The notes under the pieces: generated by a model
The model's input: the letters and a program-made list of their open reading frames with translations, nothing else
Told to the model about the DNA's origin: nothing
The model's database searches: none
Shown: positions 25,534 through 33,279 of the stretch, one piece after another
Layout of the letters: every line of letters begins with the position of its first letter
Position numbering within the stretch: position 1 is the first letter of the stretch
Assembly (NCBI GenBank): GCA_029061605.1
Contig: JAIDRT010000045.1
Span: forward strand, 1 to 64,000
Direction: 5' to 3'
Length of the DNA stretch: 64,000 bases
DNA from: Clostridia bacterium
Lineage (GTDB): Bacteria; Bacillota; Clostridia; Christensenellales; UBA3700
Position numbers and translations under genes: made by a program

Positions 25534-26718
25534 ATGATTTCAAAAAAAATTAAAGACGTAATGCAATCAGGGTCTGCAATCAGGGCTATGTTTGAAGAGG
25601 GCAAGAGACTTGCCGATATTTACGGCAAAGAAAACGTATACGACTTTTCTCTCGGCAATCCCAGCGTGCCTGCGCCCAAGTCAGTCAACGAGGCAATCAA
25701 GCAAATTGCTCAAGATACTGACGCGCTTTCTTTGCACGGATATATGCTCAACAGCGGATTTGAGAACGTGAGAGGCATAATTGCCAACAATCTCAACTCT
25801 AGATTTGGGACGGCATTTACTTCTAAAAATATCATTATGACGGTTGGCGCCGCAGGAGGGCTCAACGTTGCGCTCAAGTCTATAATCAACGACGGAGACG
25901 AGGTAATAGTATTTGCGCCTTATTTTGGCGAATACAACAACTACGTTGCCAACGTCGGCGGTAAAGTAGTTGTCGTACCTCCCAATCCGCCTACTTTTCA
26001 ACCTGACTTGTTGGCTTTAAAATCATTGATAGGCGAGCGTACCAAAGCCGTTATAATCAATTCGCCCAACAATCCCACAGGCGTGATCTACGGCGAAGAA
26101 ACCTTAAGAGAACTTGGAAAAATACTCAAAGAGCAAAGCGAGAAAAAGGGCGAGGCAATATACCTTATATCAGACGAGCCGTATAGGGAACTCGTCTATG
26201 GACAAAACGCCGTTCCGTTTTTGACGAAGTATTATGACAATACTATTATTGGATATTCGTATTCTAAGTCGCTCTCACTGCCAGGAGAGAGAATAGGTTA
26301 TCTTGCTATACCCGACGAAGCAGAAGACAGCGAAAATCTAATTGCCGCTTGTTCAGTCGCGACGAGAATTCTGGGTTTTGTCAACGCGCCGTCTCTTCAA
26401 CAACTCGTCATAGGGCGTTGTGTAGACGAAAAAACGGACGTATCGGCATACGACAAAAATAGAAAATTGCTGTATACTACGCTGACACAATACGGATTTG
26501 AGTGCATAGAGCCGCAGGGCGCGTTTTATCTCTTTGTCAAATGCCCAATAGAAGAGAGTAAATTCGTGGAGAAAGCAAAGGAATATAATATACTCGTAGT
26601 AGGTGGAAAGAGTTTTGCCTGCGAGGGGTATTTCAGAATATCATATTGCGTAAGTTACGATATGATTGAGCGGTCCTTGCCGTTTTTCAAAAAACTTGCA
26701 GAGGAAACGATAAAATAA
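25534..26718 (+). CDS. PLP-dependent aminotransferase, class I/II (aspartate aminotransferase fold)
   Basis: Transfers an amino group between an amino acid and a 2-oxo acid in the cytoplasm. Fold type I marks are YDFSLGNPSVPAP near the start, TVGAAGGLNVALK, INSPNNPTGVIY near residue 172, ISDEPYRELVY near residue 212 and the PLP lysine Lys245 in SYSKSLSLPGERIGY. The 394-residue length fits. It lies between a hydroxyacid dehydrogenase and an epimerase/sialidase pair, and the gene spacing (16-27 nt) supports co-transcription. The amino donor cannot be told from sequence. Confidence 0.9.
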   Translation: MISKKIKDVMQSGSAIRAMFEEGKRLADIYGKENVYDFSLGNPSVPAPKSVNEAIKQIAQDTDALSLHGYMLNSGFENVRGIIANNLNSRFGTAFTSKNIIMTVGAAGGLNVALKSIINDGDEVIVFAPYFGEYNNYVANVGGKVVVVPPNPPTFQPDLLALKSLIGERTKAVIINSPNNPTGVIYGEETLRELGKILKEQSEKKGEAIYLISDEPYRELVYGQNAVPFLTKYYDNTIIGYSYSKSLSLPGERIGYLAIPDEAEDSENLIAACSVATRILGFVNAPSLQQLVIGRCVDEKTDVSAYDKNRKLLYTTLTQYGFECIEPQGAFYLFVKCPIEESKFVEKAKEYNILVVGGKSFACEGYFRISYCVSYDMIERSLPFFKKLAEETIK

Positions 26719-26734
26719 CACTATAGGAGCAATT

Positions 26735-27607
26735 ATGAGCATTATTTATTCGGATGAACTAAAGGTAAAGATCGACGAGGTCGGCAGCAGTCTTTTGAGC
26801 ATTGAGAACGAAGACGGACTTGAATGTATTTGGCAGGGCGACGAGGCAAGTTGGATGGGTCACGACGTGACGATATTCCCATTCGTCGGCAGGCTCAAAG
26901 ACGGTTATTATACCGTTGATGGCGAAGAGTATTATATCCCTGCTCACGGTATATGCAGACGGCATAATTTTGAGATTGCAAGCAAGACAGCCGACAGCGT
27001 AACGCATATTTTTAAGTGGGACGAAGAGACTCTTGAGGTCTATCCATTTAAGTTTGAGTTGACGATCGAGCACAAAGTCGAGGGTGCAAAATATATCAAG
27101 ACTATGACTGTCAAAAATCTCGACGATAAGGAGATATATTACGGAATAGGCGGACACCCTGCAATGAACGTGGTAATGCAAAAGGGAGATACAGCAAACA
27201 ACTTTGTCGTATTCAAAAAACCAATTGCTCCCAACAACTATTATCTTGACGACGCAGGACATTTTATAGAAAAAAAGGATAAGTATCAGCAATTGGATAG
27301 ACTGAGTTGCTCAAAGTCTGTTATGCGTTCTCTCAAGACTTTGATTTTGACAGACGAGAATTTTGACGGACTTGAATTGCAAAGGCCTGACGGAGTGAAT
27401 TTTAAGTTTGAATTTTCCAATCCGTCCGCGCTTGCCTTTTGGTCGCATCCAACGAGCGGAGCGTATTACTGCGTAGAGCCTTGGTGGGGAGTGCCTGATT
27501 TTGCATCTCCGGCAAGGGAATTAAAAGATAAAGAACTTATAGAAAAACTTGCCATTGGCGAGAGCCGTCAATATACGTTTTCAATAGAAATTTCACATAG
27601 CGAATAA
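26735..27607 (+). CDS. Aldose 1-epimerase family protein (LacX-like mutarotase)
   Basis: Predicted to interconvert the anomers of an aldose. The galactose-mutarotase fold is supported by FPFVGRLKDGYYTVDG, HGICRRHNF (first catalytic His), YYGIGGHPAMNV (second His) and the C-terminal VEPWWGVPDF, which is typical of the LacX branch. At 290 residues it has the family length. It directly precedes the sialidase gene (11-nt gap); free sialic acid is released as the alpha anomer while the lyase prefers the open form, so a helper role in sialic acid or galactose use is plausible but is inference. Confidence 0.85.
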   Translation: MSIIYSDELKVKIDEVGSSLLSIENEDGLECIWQGDEASWMGHDVTIFPFVGRLKDGYYTVDGEEYYIPAHGICRRHNFEIASKTADSVTHIFKWDEETLEVYPFKFELTIEHKVEGAKYIKTMTVKNLDDKEIYYGIGGHPAMNVVMQKGDTANNFVVFKKPIAPNNYYLDDAGHFIEKKDKYQQLDRLSCSKSVMRSLKTLILTDENFDGLELQRPDGVNFKFEFSNPSALAFWSHPTSGAYYCVEPWWGVPDFASPARELKDKELIEKLAIGESRQYTFSIEISHSE

Positions 27608-27618
27608 GGAAATATATT

Positions 27619-28944
27619 ATGCCGTCACAAGTTCAAACAATATTCAGCAAAGCAAGCGGAAGAGCAGGACATTACCGCATACCGTCGATAGTCAAGACCA
27701 AAAGCGGAGTTTTGGTGGCTTGCGCAGACGAGAGATTTTATACCTGTAGAGACAATCCCAACAGAATTGACAAGGTAGTCAGACGTTCTTTGGACAACGG
27801 CTTGACTTGGGAAGAGCAAATCGTCGTCGTAGAAGAAGTGGGAGCGTCAATGCAAGACGCTTCGGCGGCAATAGATCCCTGTATGCTTTACGACGAGAAC
27901 AGCGATACTGTTTTTATGATTTATTCCCATACCCCAGCAGGAGTTGGCATACTCAAATGCAAGAAGGGATTAGGACAGGACAAAGAGGGAAATCTATATC
28001 TTTACGAGGGCAAGAAGAGATATACTCTCAAAGACGGTAAAGTCTATGATAAGTCAGGAAGTGTCAATGAAGACTACCGGATTATGCCCAACGGCGACGT
28101 GATTTTCAAAGGTCAACTTGCAGGCAATTACAAACTCAATTCGGGAAAACTCAAAGAACTTAAAACTTCTCATTTATATATCACTTCGTCAAACGACGAC
28201 GGACTTACTTGGTCGGAGCCTGTCAATATTTCTTATCAAGTAAAAGAAAAATATATGTCATTCATAGGCGCAGGACCGGGCGTGGGAATTACGGTAAAAG
28301 AAGGCAAGTATAAAGGAAGACTGATTTTTCCGCTATATTACAACGTCATTGAAAAATTTCAGATACTTATGCTGTCTGCTTGCGTTATGTACAGTGACGA
28401 CAACGGCAAGACCTGGCATAGAGGCAAGTCTCCCAATCAGACGAGAAAACACGGAGTATTCCCTGTCGGACACAGAATTGTTTTGCCCGGCGATATGATC
28501 ACGGAGACTCAACTCATTGAGTGCGAGGGCGGGAGACTTAAGTTGTTTATGCGCAACCATTCTTCAAAAAAACTCATTGCTACCGCAGTCAGCGACGACG
28601 GCGGAGAGACGTGGCAAGACTATAAGCATCATCCCAAGTTGCCGCACTGCATTTGTCAGTGTTGCGTTGTCAACGGAGTTGATGACGGCAAGGAAGTTAC
28701 GTTATTTCTCAACGCCGCAGACACCAAGGCAAGACGCAATGGCGTGATACGGCTATCTTACGACTACGGCGAAACTTTTGAATACAGCAAGTTGATAAAG
28801 CCGGGCGAGTTCGTATACAGTTGTATGGTATGGCTGGGCGATGGAAAGATAGGCGTATTGTATGAAGAAAATACTCAGCACGAAGAAATCAATTTTATTA
28901 CCGTGACTTTAGACGAAATCAAGAGCGGCGAACAGTTTGAATAA
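27619..28944 (+). CDS. Intracellular sialidase (exo-alpha-sialidase, GH33-like)
   Basis: Predicted to release terminal sialic acid from glycans. The six-bladed propeller pattern is clear: the catalytic-Arg motif HYRIPS (Arg20) followed by Asp boxes SLDNGLTW (about residue 57), SNDDGLTW (190), SDDNGKTW (258), SDDGGETW (324) and SYDYGETF (378). ADERF near residue 37 supplies the usual acidic pair. A 70-residue insert around residues 115-180 is predicted between blades. No signal peptide or anchor is present, so the enzyme acts in the cytoplasm, implying that sialylated oligosaccharides are imported. It precedes nanE-nanK-nanA, which consume the product. Confidence 0.88.
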   Translation: MPSQVQTIFSKASGRAGHYRIPSIVKTKSGVLVACADERFYTCRDNPNRIDKVVRRSLDNGLTWEEQIVVVEEVGASMQDASAAIDPCMLYDENSDTVFMIYSHTPAGVGILKCKKGLGQDKEGNLYLYEGKKRYTLKDGKVYDKSGSVNEDYRIMPNGDVIFKGQLAGNYKLNSGKLKELKTSHLYITSSNDDGLTWSEPVNISYQVKEKYMSFIGAGPGVGITVKEGKYKGRLIFPLYYNVIEKFQILMLSACVMYSDDNGKTWHRGKSPNQTRKHGVFPVGHRIVLPGDMITETQLIECEGGRLKLFMRNHSSKKLIATAVSDDGGETWQDYKHHPKLPHCICQCCVVNGVDDGKEVTLFLNAADTKARRNGVIRLSYDYGETFEYSKLIKPGEFVYSCMVWLGDGKIGVLYEENTQHEEINFITVTLDEIKSGEQFE

Positions 28945-28948
28945 TTTT

Positions 28949-28985
28949 ATTGGCAAGCATATTATTATGCTTGCCAATATTTTTT
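28949..28985 (+). terminator. Terminator after the sialidase gene
   Basis: A perfect 13-bp stem (28949-28961 with 28966-28978), 4-nt loop and a run of T; it separates the sialidase group from nanE-nanK-nanA. Confidence 0.9.
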
Positions 28986-29094
28986 AAAAGTAATATAGTA
29001 TAAGAAGTTGATCAAACATAAAAAATATAGACGAATAACACTCGGTTTATATCTTTGCAACAGCGTCAAAAAAGCATAATAAAGGAGCAAAATT

Positions 29095-29772
29095 TTGGCA
29101 AACTTAAAGAGAGGACTTATAGTATCGTGTCAGGCAGTCAAGGGCGAACCTCTTTACGGACTTGGCATAATGGGATATATGGCAAGAGCCGCGGTTGAAG
29201 GCGGCGCGGTAGGTATCAGAGCCAATTACGTCAATGATATAGCCGATATAAAAAAAGAGGTCGACGTACCTATCATAGGAATAATAAAAGAAGTATATCC
29301 TGACAGTGAAGTTTACATCACGCCTACGCTCAAAGAAGTTAGGGCGTTGTTAGACGTTGGATGCGAAGTAATTGCTCTTGACTGTACAAAGAGGGAAAGA
29401 CCAAATGGAGAAAAACTCCAAGACCTTGTCAAGTACATCAGAGATAATGCTCCTGCTGTGGAGATTATGGCAGATTGCTCAGACTTTGAAGACGCCGAAA
29501 TTGCGTATAAGTTGGGATTTGACTATATAGGTTCTACTATGAGAGGCTATACTCCGTATACCCAAGGTATAGAAATTCCTGATTACGACTTTTTGACAAA
29601 ACTCGTCAAGTCGTTTCCCGACGTCAAGATCATTGCAGAGGGCGGTATATGGGAGAGAGATCAACTCGCCAAGGTGTGCGATTGCGGAGTATACGCGGTT
29701 GTAATAGGCTCTTCTATCACGCGTCCTAAGGATATCACTCAGAGATTTGTAGGAGCGTTGAAATTATGTTGA
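29095..29772 (+). CDS. nanE: N-acetylmannosamine-6-phosphate 2-epimerase
   Basis: Converts ManNAc-6-phosphate to GlcNAc-6-phosphate in sialic acid breakdown. The TIM-barrel family signature is complete: LIVSCQAVKGEPLYG, GAVGIRANYVNDI, PIIGIIKEVYPDSEVYITPT, the EIMADCSDFEDA strand, GFDYIGSTMRGYT and IIAEGGIWERDQL. Translation begins at TTG 29095; AAAGGAG lies 8 nt upstream and no in-frame ATG gives a complete N-terminus. The stop overlaps nanK. A TTGATCAA palindrome lies upstream at about 29008-29015, but I find no convincing promoter. Confidence 0.95.
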   Translation: MANLKRGLIVSCQAVKGEPLYGLGIMGYMARAAVEGGAVGIRANYVNDIADIKKEVDVPIIGIIKEVYPDSEVYITPTLKEVRALLDVGCEVIALDCTKRERPNGEKLQDLVKYIRDNAPAVEIMADCSDFEDAEIAYKLGFDYIGSTMRGYTPYTQGIEIPDYDFLTKLVKSFPDVKIIAEGGIWERDQLAKVCDCGVYAVVIGSSITRPKDITQRFVGALKLC

Positions 29773-30650
29773 CGATAGGCGTAGACGTTGGCGGTACCAA
29801 CATAAAGAGCGCTTTAATAGAAGTAGGCGACGCAACAAAAGCCAATACATATAGAATCTTAAAATTTGCTTCTGTTCCAACAGAGGCAAAAAAAGGCAGA
29901 GACTTTGTAGTAGCCAATATAATCAAGTCTATAGAGAAGTTTGACTGGAGAGACTGCGAGGCAATTGCCGTTGCTACGGCAGGCACTGTGGATTGGGATA
30001 GCGGCGAAATAACTTACGCTACTTCAACGATCCCCAATTATACAGGGACTGCGCTTTCTAAGATATTGAGCGAGCATTTTGGCAAAAGAGTCGTAGTCAT
30101 CAACGACGCTGTCAGCGCGCTTATAGGCGAAAGTTTCTTGGGAGCGGGAAAAAAGAGTTTGGGCAGCGTTATGATGTTCACTATAGGCACTGGGCTTGGA
30201 GCGTCAATTCTTACTGGAAAAACTCTAGACAGTCAGACTGTTATGGATACCAGACTTGGACACTTTATACTTCACGAGGACGGCAGGCAATGCACTTGCG
30301 GACGAAAAGGATGCGCGGAGCAGTACGTATCCGCAACGGCTCTCAAGAGATACGGAAATGAAAATCTATATCAACTCTTTCACACGACGGACGTAGCGCA
30401 AAAGAAGATATTGAGCGATTTTTACAAGGACTTGAGCAGAGTAATCGCAAGGTCGGCAGAGTTGTATTGTCCTTCGTTGGTCGTAATAGGCGGCGGCGTG
30501 ATAGAGATGTCAGAGTATTGGTGGCAGAGTTTTCTCAAAGAATACAGGAGCAAATGTTCCACGCCTATATCTCCTGCAAGTCTTGGCAACAAAGCGGGAG
30601 CGCTTGGCAGCGTATACGCAAGTTTAAACGGCGTATTTAAAAATCAATAA
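29766..30650 (+). CDS. nanK: N-acetylmannosamine kinase-type ROK kinase
   Basis: Phosphorylates ManNAc to ManNAc-6-phosphate, the step before NanE. ROK family marks: VDVGGTNIKSALIEVG (ATP phosphate loop), VVINDAVSALIGESFLGAG with the catalytic Asp, TIGTGLGASIL, the HxxxxxxxxCxCGxxGC zinc site (CTCGRKGCAEQYVS near residue 180) and VIGGGVIE. It overlaps nanE by 7 nt and precedes nanA by 26 nt, which fixes the substrate better than sequence alone; glucose-type ROK kinases look similar. Confidence 0.9.
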   Translation: MLTIGVDVGGTNIKSALIEVGDATKANTYRILKFASVPTEAKKGRDFVVANIIKSIEKFDWRDCEAIAVATAGTVDWDSGEITYATSTIPNYTGTALSKILSEHFGKRVVVINDAVSALIGESFLGAGKKSLGSVMMFTIGTGLGASILTGKTLDSQTVMDTRLGHFILHEDGRQCTCGRKGCAEQYVSATALKRYGNENLYQLFHTTDVAQKKILSDFYKDLSRVIARSAELYCPSLVVIGGGVIEMSEYWWQSFLKEYRSKCSTPISPASLGNKAGALGSVYASLNGVFKNQ

Positions 30651-30676
30651 CAAATTTTACCAAGAGAGGTATTTTT

Positions 30677-31552
30677 ATGGATAAAGCAAAATTCAAGGGC
30701 GTGTTCTCGGCATTGCTGACGCCTTACACCACTGATGATAAGATCAACGGCAAATCTGTAAAGCAAATCATTGACTTCAACCTTGCAAAAGGTATCAACG
30801 GTTTTTACGTAGGCGGCTCCACCGGAGAGGGAATGCTTTTGACCGTGGAGGAGAGGAAACAACTCTTTAAGTACGCGGCAGAAAGCAATGCGGGAAGAGG
30901 TACTATGATAGCGCACGTGGGCACTATCAATACAAATCACGCTATAGATATGGCAAAGTACGCTCAGGATATGGGGTACGACGCTATTTCGGCGGTTGCG
31001 CCTTTTTATTACGGTTTTTCCTACGAGGCTATCAAGGGATATTACAACGATATCGCCAACAGCGTTGACATACCTATGATTATGTATAATTTTCCTAATG
31101 CCAACGGCTTCCAATTCAACAAAGAGAGAGCCGAAGATATGTTTAAGAACAAGAAGTTTATAGGTATCAAGCACACCACGTCGGATCTATTTGCTCTTCA
31201 GCAGTTTAAGACTATGGAGTGCGATCCGCTGGTATACAACGGCTTTGACGAAATTTTGGTGGCAGGCTTGAGTATGGGCGCCGACGGCGGTATTGGATCA
31301 ACTTACAACTTTATGCCTCAAAAGTACGTCGATATGTATCGTCTTTTTAATGAGGGAGATATCAAGCAGGCCCAGAAAATTCAGTATGAGGCAAATGAGA
31401 TCATTACTATGCTTATTAAGTATGGAGTTTTTGCTACAGAAAAGGGAATACTTGAAGAGATGGGCATAGAAATGGGCGGTTGCAGAAAGCCGTTTACAGA
31501 GTTGTCGGCAGAAGGCAAAGCGTATTGCAAACAATTGGTTAAAAAACTTTAA
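30677..31552 (+). CDS. nanA: N-acetylneuraminate lyase
   Basis: Splits N-acetylneuraminate into ManNAc and pyruvate. It belongs to the DapA/NanA superfamily with sialic-acid features: YVGGSTGEGMLLT for the pyruvate carboxylate loop, catalytic Tyr137 in IMYNFPN and the Schiff-base Lys165 in GIKHTTSD, both at the same numbers as in E. coli NanA. The 291-residue length matches. With nanE and nanK it gives the whole path from sialic acid to GlcNAc-6-phosphate; nagA and nagB are not in this window. Confidence 0.96.
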   Translation: MDKAKFKGVFSALLTPYTTDDKINGKSVKQIIDFNLAKGINGFYVGGSTGEGMLLTVEERKQLFKYAAESNAGRGTMIAHVGTINTNHAIDMAKYAQDMGYDAISAVAPFYYGFSYEAIKGYYNDIANSVDIPMIMYNFPNANGFQFNKERAEDMFKNKKFIGIKHTTSDLFALQQFKTMECDPLVYNGFDEILVAGLSMGADGGIGSTYNFMPQKYVDMYRLFNEGDIKQAQKIQYEANEIITMLIKYGVFATEKGILEEMGIEMGGCRKPFTELSAEGKAYCKQLVKKL

Positions 31553-31617
31553 AATTTTTTGATGATATGCGACAAGCGCGTTGTTAAACGGCGCGCTGTC
31601 GTCGCAAAGGAGAGTAT

Positions 31618-32427
31618 ATGAGCGATTGCACGCACGACTGTTCGAGTTGCGGACAGGATTGCAATGAGCGTAACGCGCAACAAAAACCTGCGCTAAACAA
31701 GTTTTCTAAGGTAGGCAAGGTCTATGCCGTGATGAGCGGTAAGGGCGGAGTAGGTAAGTCAATGGTGACGAGTATGCTGGCGGTCTTGAGCAGACGGCTT
31801 GGCAAAAGTGTGGCGGTACTTGACGGAGATATAATAGGCGCGTCTATGGCAAAGTCATTTGGCATAAAAGAAAAGGCTATGGGTTGCGACAAGGGCATCA
31901 TACCCGCTCAGAGCGTGACAGGAATAAAGGTCGTGTCTATGAATATGTTTCTTAAAGAAGACACGAATCCCATTGTGTGGCGTTCAAGTTTGGTTACCGG
32001 CGCGGTCACGCAATTTTGGACGGACGTTTATTGGGGCGACGTTGATACTATGTTTATTGATATGCCTCCAGGCACAGGCGACGTGGCGTTGACAGTATTC
32101 CAAAGTCTTCCTGTTGATGGAATTATTATGGTGACGACGCCTCAAGAACTTGTCAGTATGATAGTCTCCAAAGGCGTTGAGATGGCAAAGATGATGAATA
32201 TTCCAGTGCTTGCGATAGTGGAAAATATGTCATATTATCAATGCGACAAGTGCGGCGAAAAGTTGAATATCTTTGGTGAGAGCAACGTGGATGGAATAGC
32301 CAAGCAGTATGGCATAGACAAAGTCGTCAAGATGCCTATTGACAGGTTGTTTGCGACTGCGTGCGACAACGGCGCTATAGAGTATTGCGAGAGCAACTGG
32401 CTAGAAGAATTGGCTAAGTCGCTATGA
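31618..32427 (+). CDS. Mrp/NBP35-family Fe-S cluster carrier ATPase
   Basis: An ATP-dependent scaffold or carrier for iron-sulphur clusters. The deviant Walker A is SGKGGVGKSMVTS near residue 40, followed by VLDGDIIGASMAKSFG, DMPPGTGDVALTVFQSLP and VENMSYYQCDKCGEK, which carries the conserved CxxC that holds the cluster. The N-terminus adds a Cys-rich segment, CTHDCSSCGQDC, like the ferredoxin-type N-terminus of eukaryotic NBP35 and some clostridial Mrp proteins. It follows nanA by 65 nt and ends in a strong terminator; a role with the Fe-S enzymes nearby is possible. Confidence 0.92.
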   Translation: MSDCTHDCSSCGQDCNERNAQQKPALNKFSKVGKVYAVMSGKGGVGKSMVTSMLAVLSRRLGKSVAVLDGDIIGASMAKSFGIKEKAMGCDKGIIPAQSVTGIKVVSMNMFLKEDTNPIVWRSSLVTGAVTQFWTDVYWGDVDTMFIDMPPGTGDVALTVFQSLPVDGIIMVTTPQELVSMIVSKGVEMAKMMNIPVLAIVENMSYYQCDKCGEKLNIFGESNVDGIAKQYGIDKVVKMPIDRLFATACDNGAIEYCESNWLEELAKSL

Positions 32428-32488
32428 TGTCCGTTTAATATTAAAATAGTATTAAAAATTCTTGTAATTTAGAAATCAAATTCTTATT

Positions 32489-32516
32489 AAAGTGGCAAAA
32501 TTTTGCCACTTTTTTA
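32489..32516 (+). terminator. Terminator after the Mrp gene
   Basis: Perfect palindrome AAAGTGGCAAAA/TTTTGCCACTTT followed by T residues. Confidence 0.85.
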
Positions 32517-32532
32517 TATATTTTAAAAAATA

Positions 32533-32561
32533 TAGACAAATGCTTTAAAAAATGCTAAAAT
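32533..32561 (+). promoter_or_regulatory. Promoter of trmB
   Basis: -35 TAGACA (32533-32538), 17-nt spacer, extended -10 TGC-TAAAAT (-10 at 32556-32561). The predicted start near 32568 favours the ATG at 32596. Confidence 0.65.
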
Positions 32562-32595
32562 ATTAATACCCATAATGCAAGCGGAGGAACTCAAT

Positions 32596-33279
32596 ATGCG
32601 AATGAGAAGAAAGCATAATCTTGACGAGCGACTTGAAGAAGTGAGCGGATTGATAATCGAGCGCACTATTGCAGATCTCAATATGAAGACTTCCGTGTCA
32701 AAGAAGGATTATATCAACTTCAAAGAAGTGTTTGGCAACGACAACGCCGTAGAATTGGAGATAGGATGCGGAAAGGGCAGGTTCATAACGGATCTTGCAA
32801 AGCGCAATCCCGATGTAAATTATATAGCAATAGAGATGCTCTCCAACGTAATCGTCGAGGCGTGCGAAAGAGTAAAGAAAGAGGGACTGAAAAACGTGCG
32901 TTTTATGATACTTAGAGCAGAGTGTCTACAGAGTTATTTCCCACCGCATAGCGTATCGCGCATACATATCAATTTCCCCACGCCGTTGCCGCAAAAGGGG
33001 TATGAGAAACAAAGACTGACCAACAGGAAGTTTTTGGAAATATATAAAGATATTTTGACGCAGGGCGGAGAGATATATCACAAGACTGATAATAAAACTA
33101 TGTTTGAATATTCAATATGCGAATTGTCGCAAAACGGATTTGCGCTCAAAAATCTTACTTTTGATTTGCATAGATCCGATTACAAGAATAATATAATGAC
33201 AGAACACGAAGTGAAATATACAGATATGGATATGCCGATTTACAGATTGGAAGCATATTTGCCGGAGAGCAATAAATGA
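32596..33279 (+). CDS. trmB: tRNA (guanine-N7)-methyltransferase-like protein with altered catalytic motif
   Basis: TrmB methylates G46 of tRNA. The SAM loop LEIGCGKGRF, the IAIEM strand, the HKTDNKTMFEYS block and the C-terminal NIMTEHEVKY...PIYRLEA align well with Bacillus TrmB. However, the normally near-invariant SDPWPKKRH segment reads PTPLPQKGY here, so the key Asp is replaced by Thr and Trp, Lys, Arg and His also change, while the flanking EKQRLT is kept. Activity may be altered. The ATG at 32596 follows GGAGG by 8 nt; an earlier ATG at 32575 lies too near the promoter. The stop overlaps the ATG of the next gene (ATGA). Confidence 0.85.
   Translation: MRMRRKHNLDERLEEVSGLIIERTIADLNMKTSVSKKDYINFKEVFGNDNAVELEIGCGKGRFITDLAKRNPDVNYIAIEMLSNVIVEACERVKKEGLKNVRFMILRAECLQSYFPPHSVSRIHINFPTPLPQKGYEKQRLTNRKFLEIYKDILTQGGEIYHKTDNKTMFEYSICELSQNGFALKNLTFDLHRSDYKNNIMTEHEVKYTDMDMPIYRLEAYLPESNK

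Noticed and set aside
28986..29094. Sigma-A promoter of nanE
   Set aside because: TTGATC at 29008 has no acceptable -10 box at 16-18 nt, so I do not call it; the nan promoter remains unassigned.
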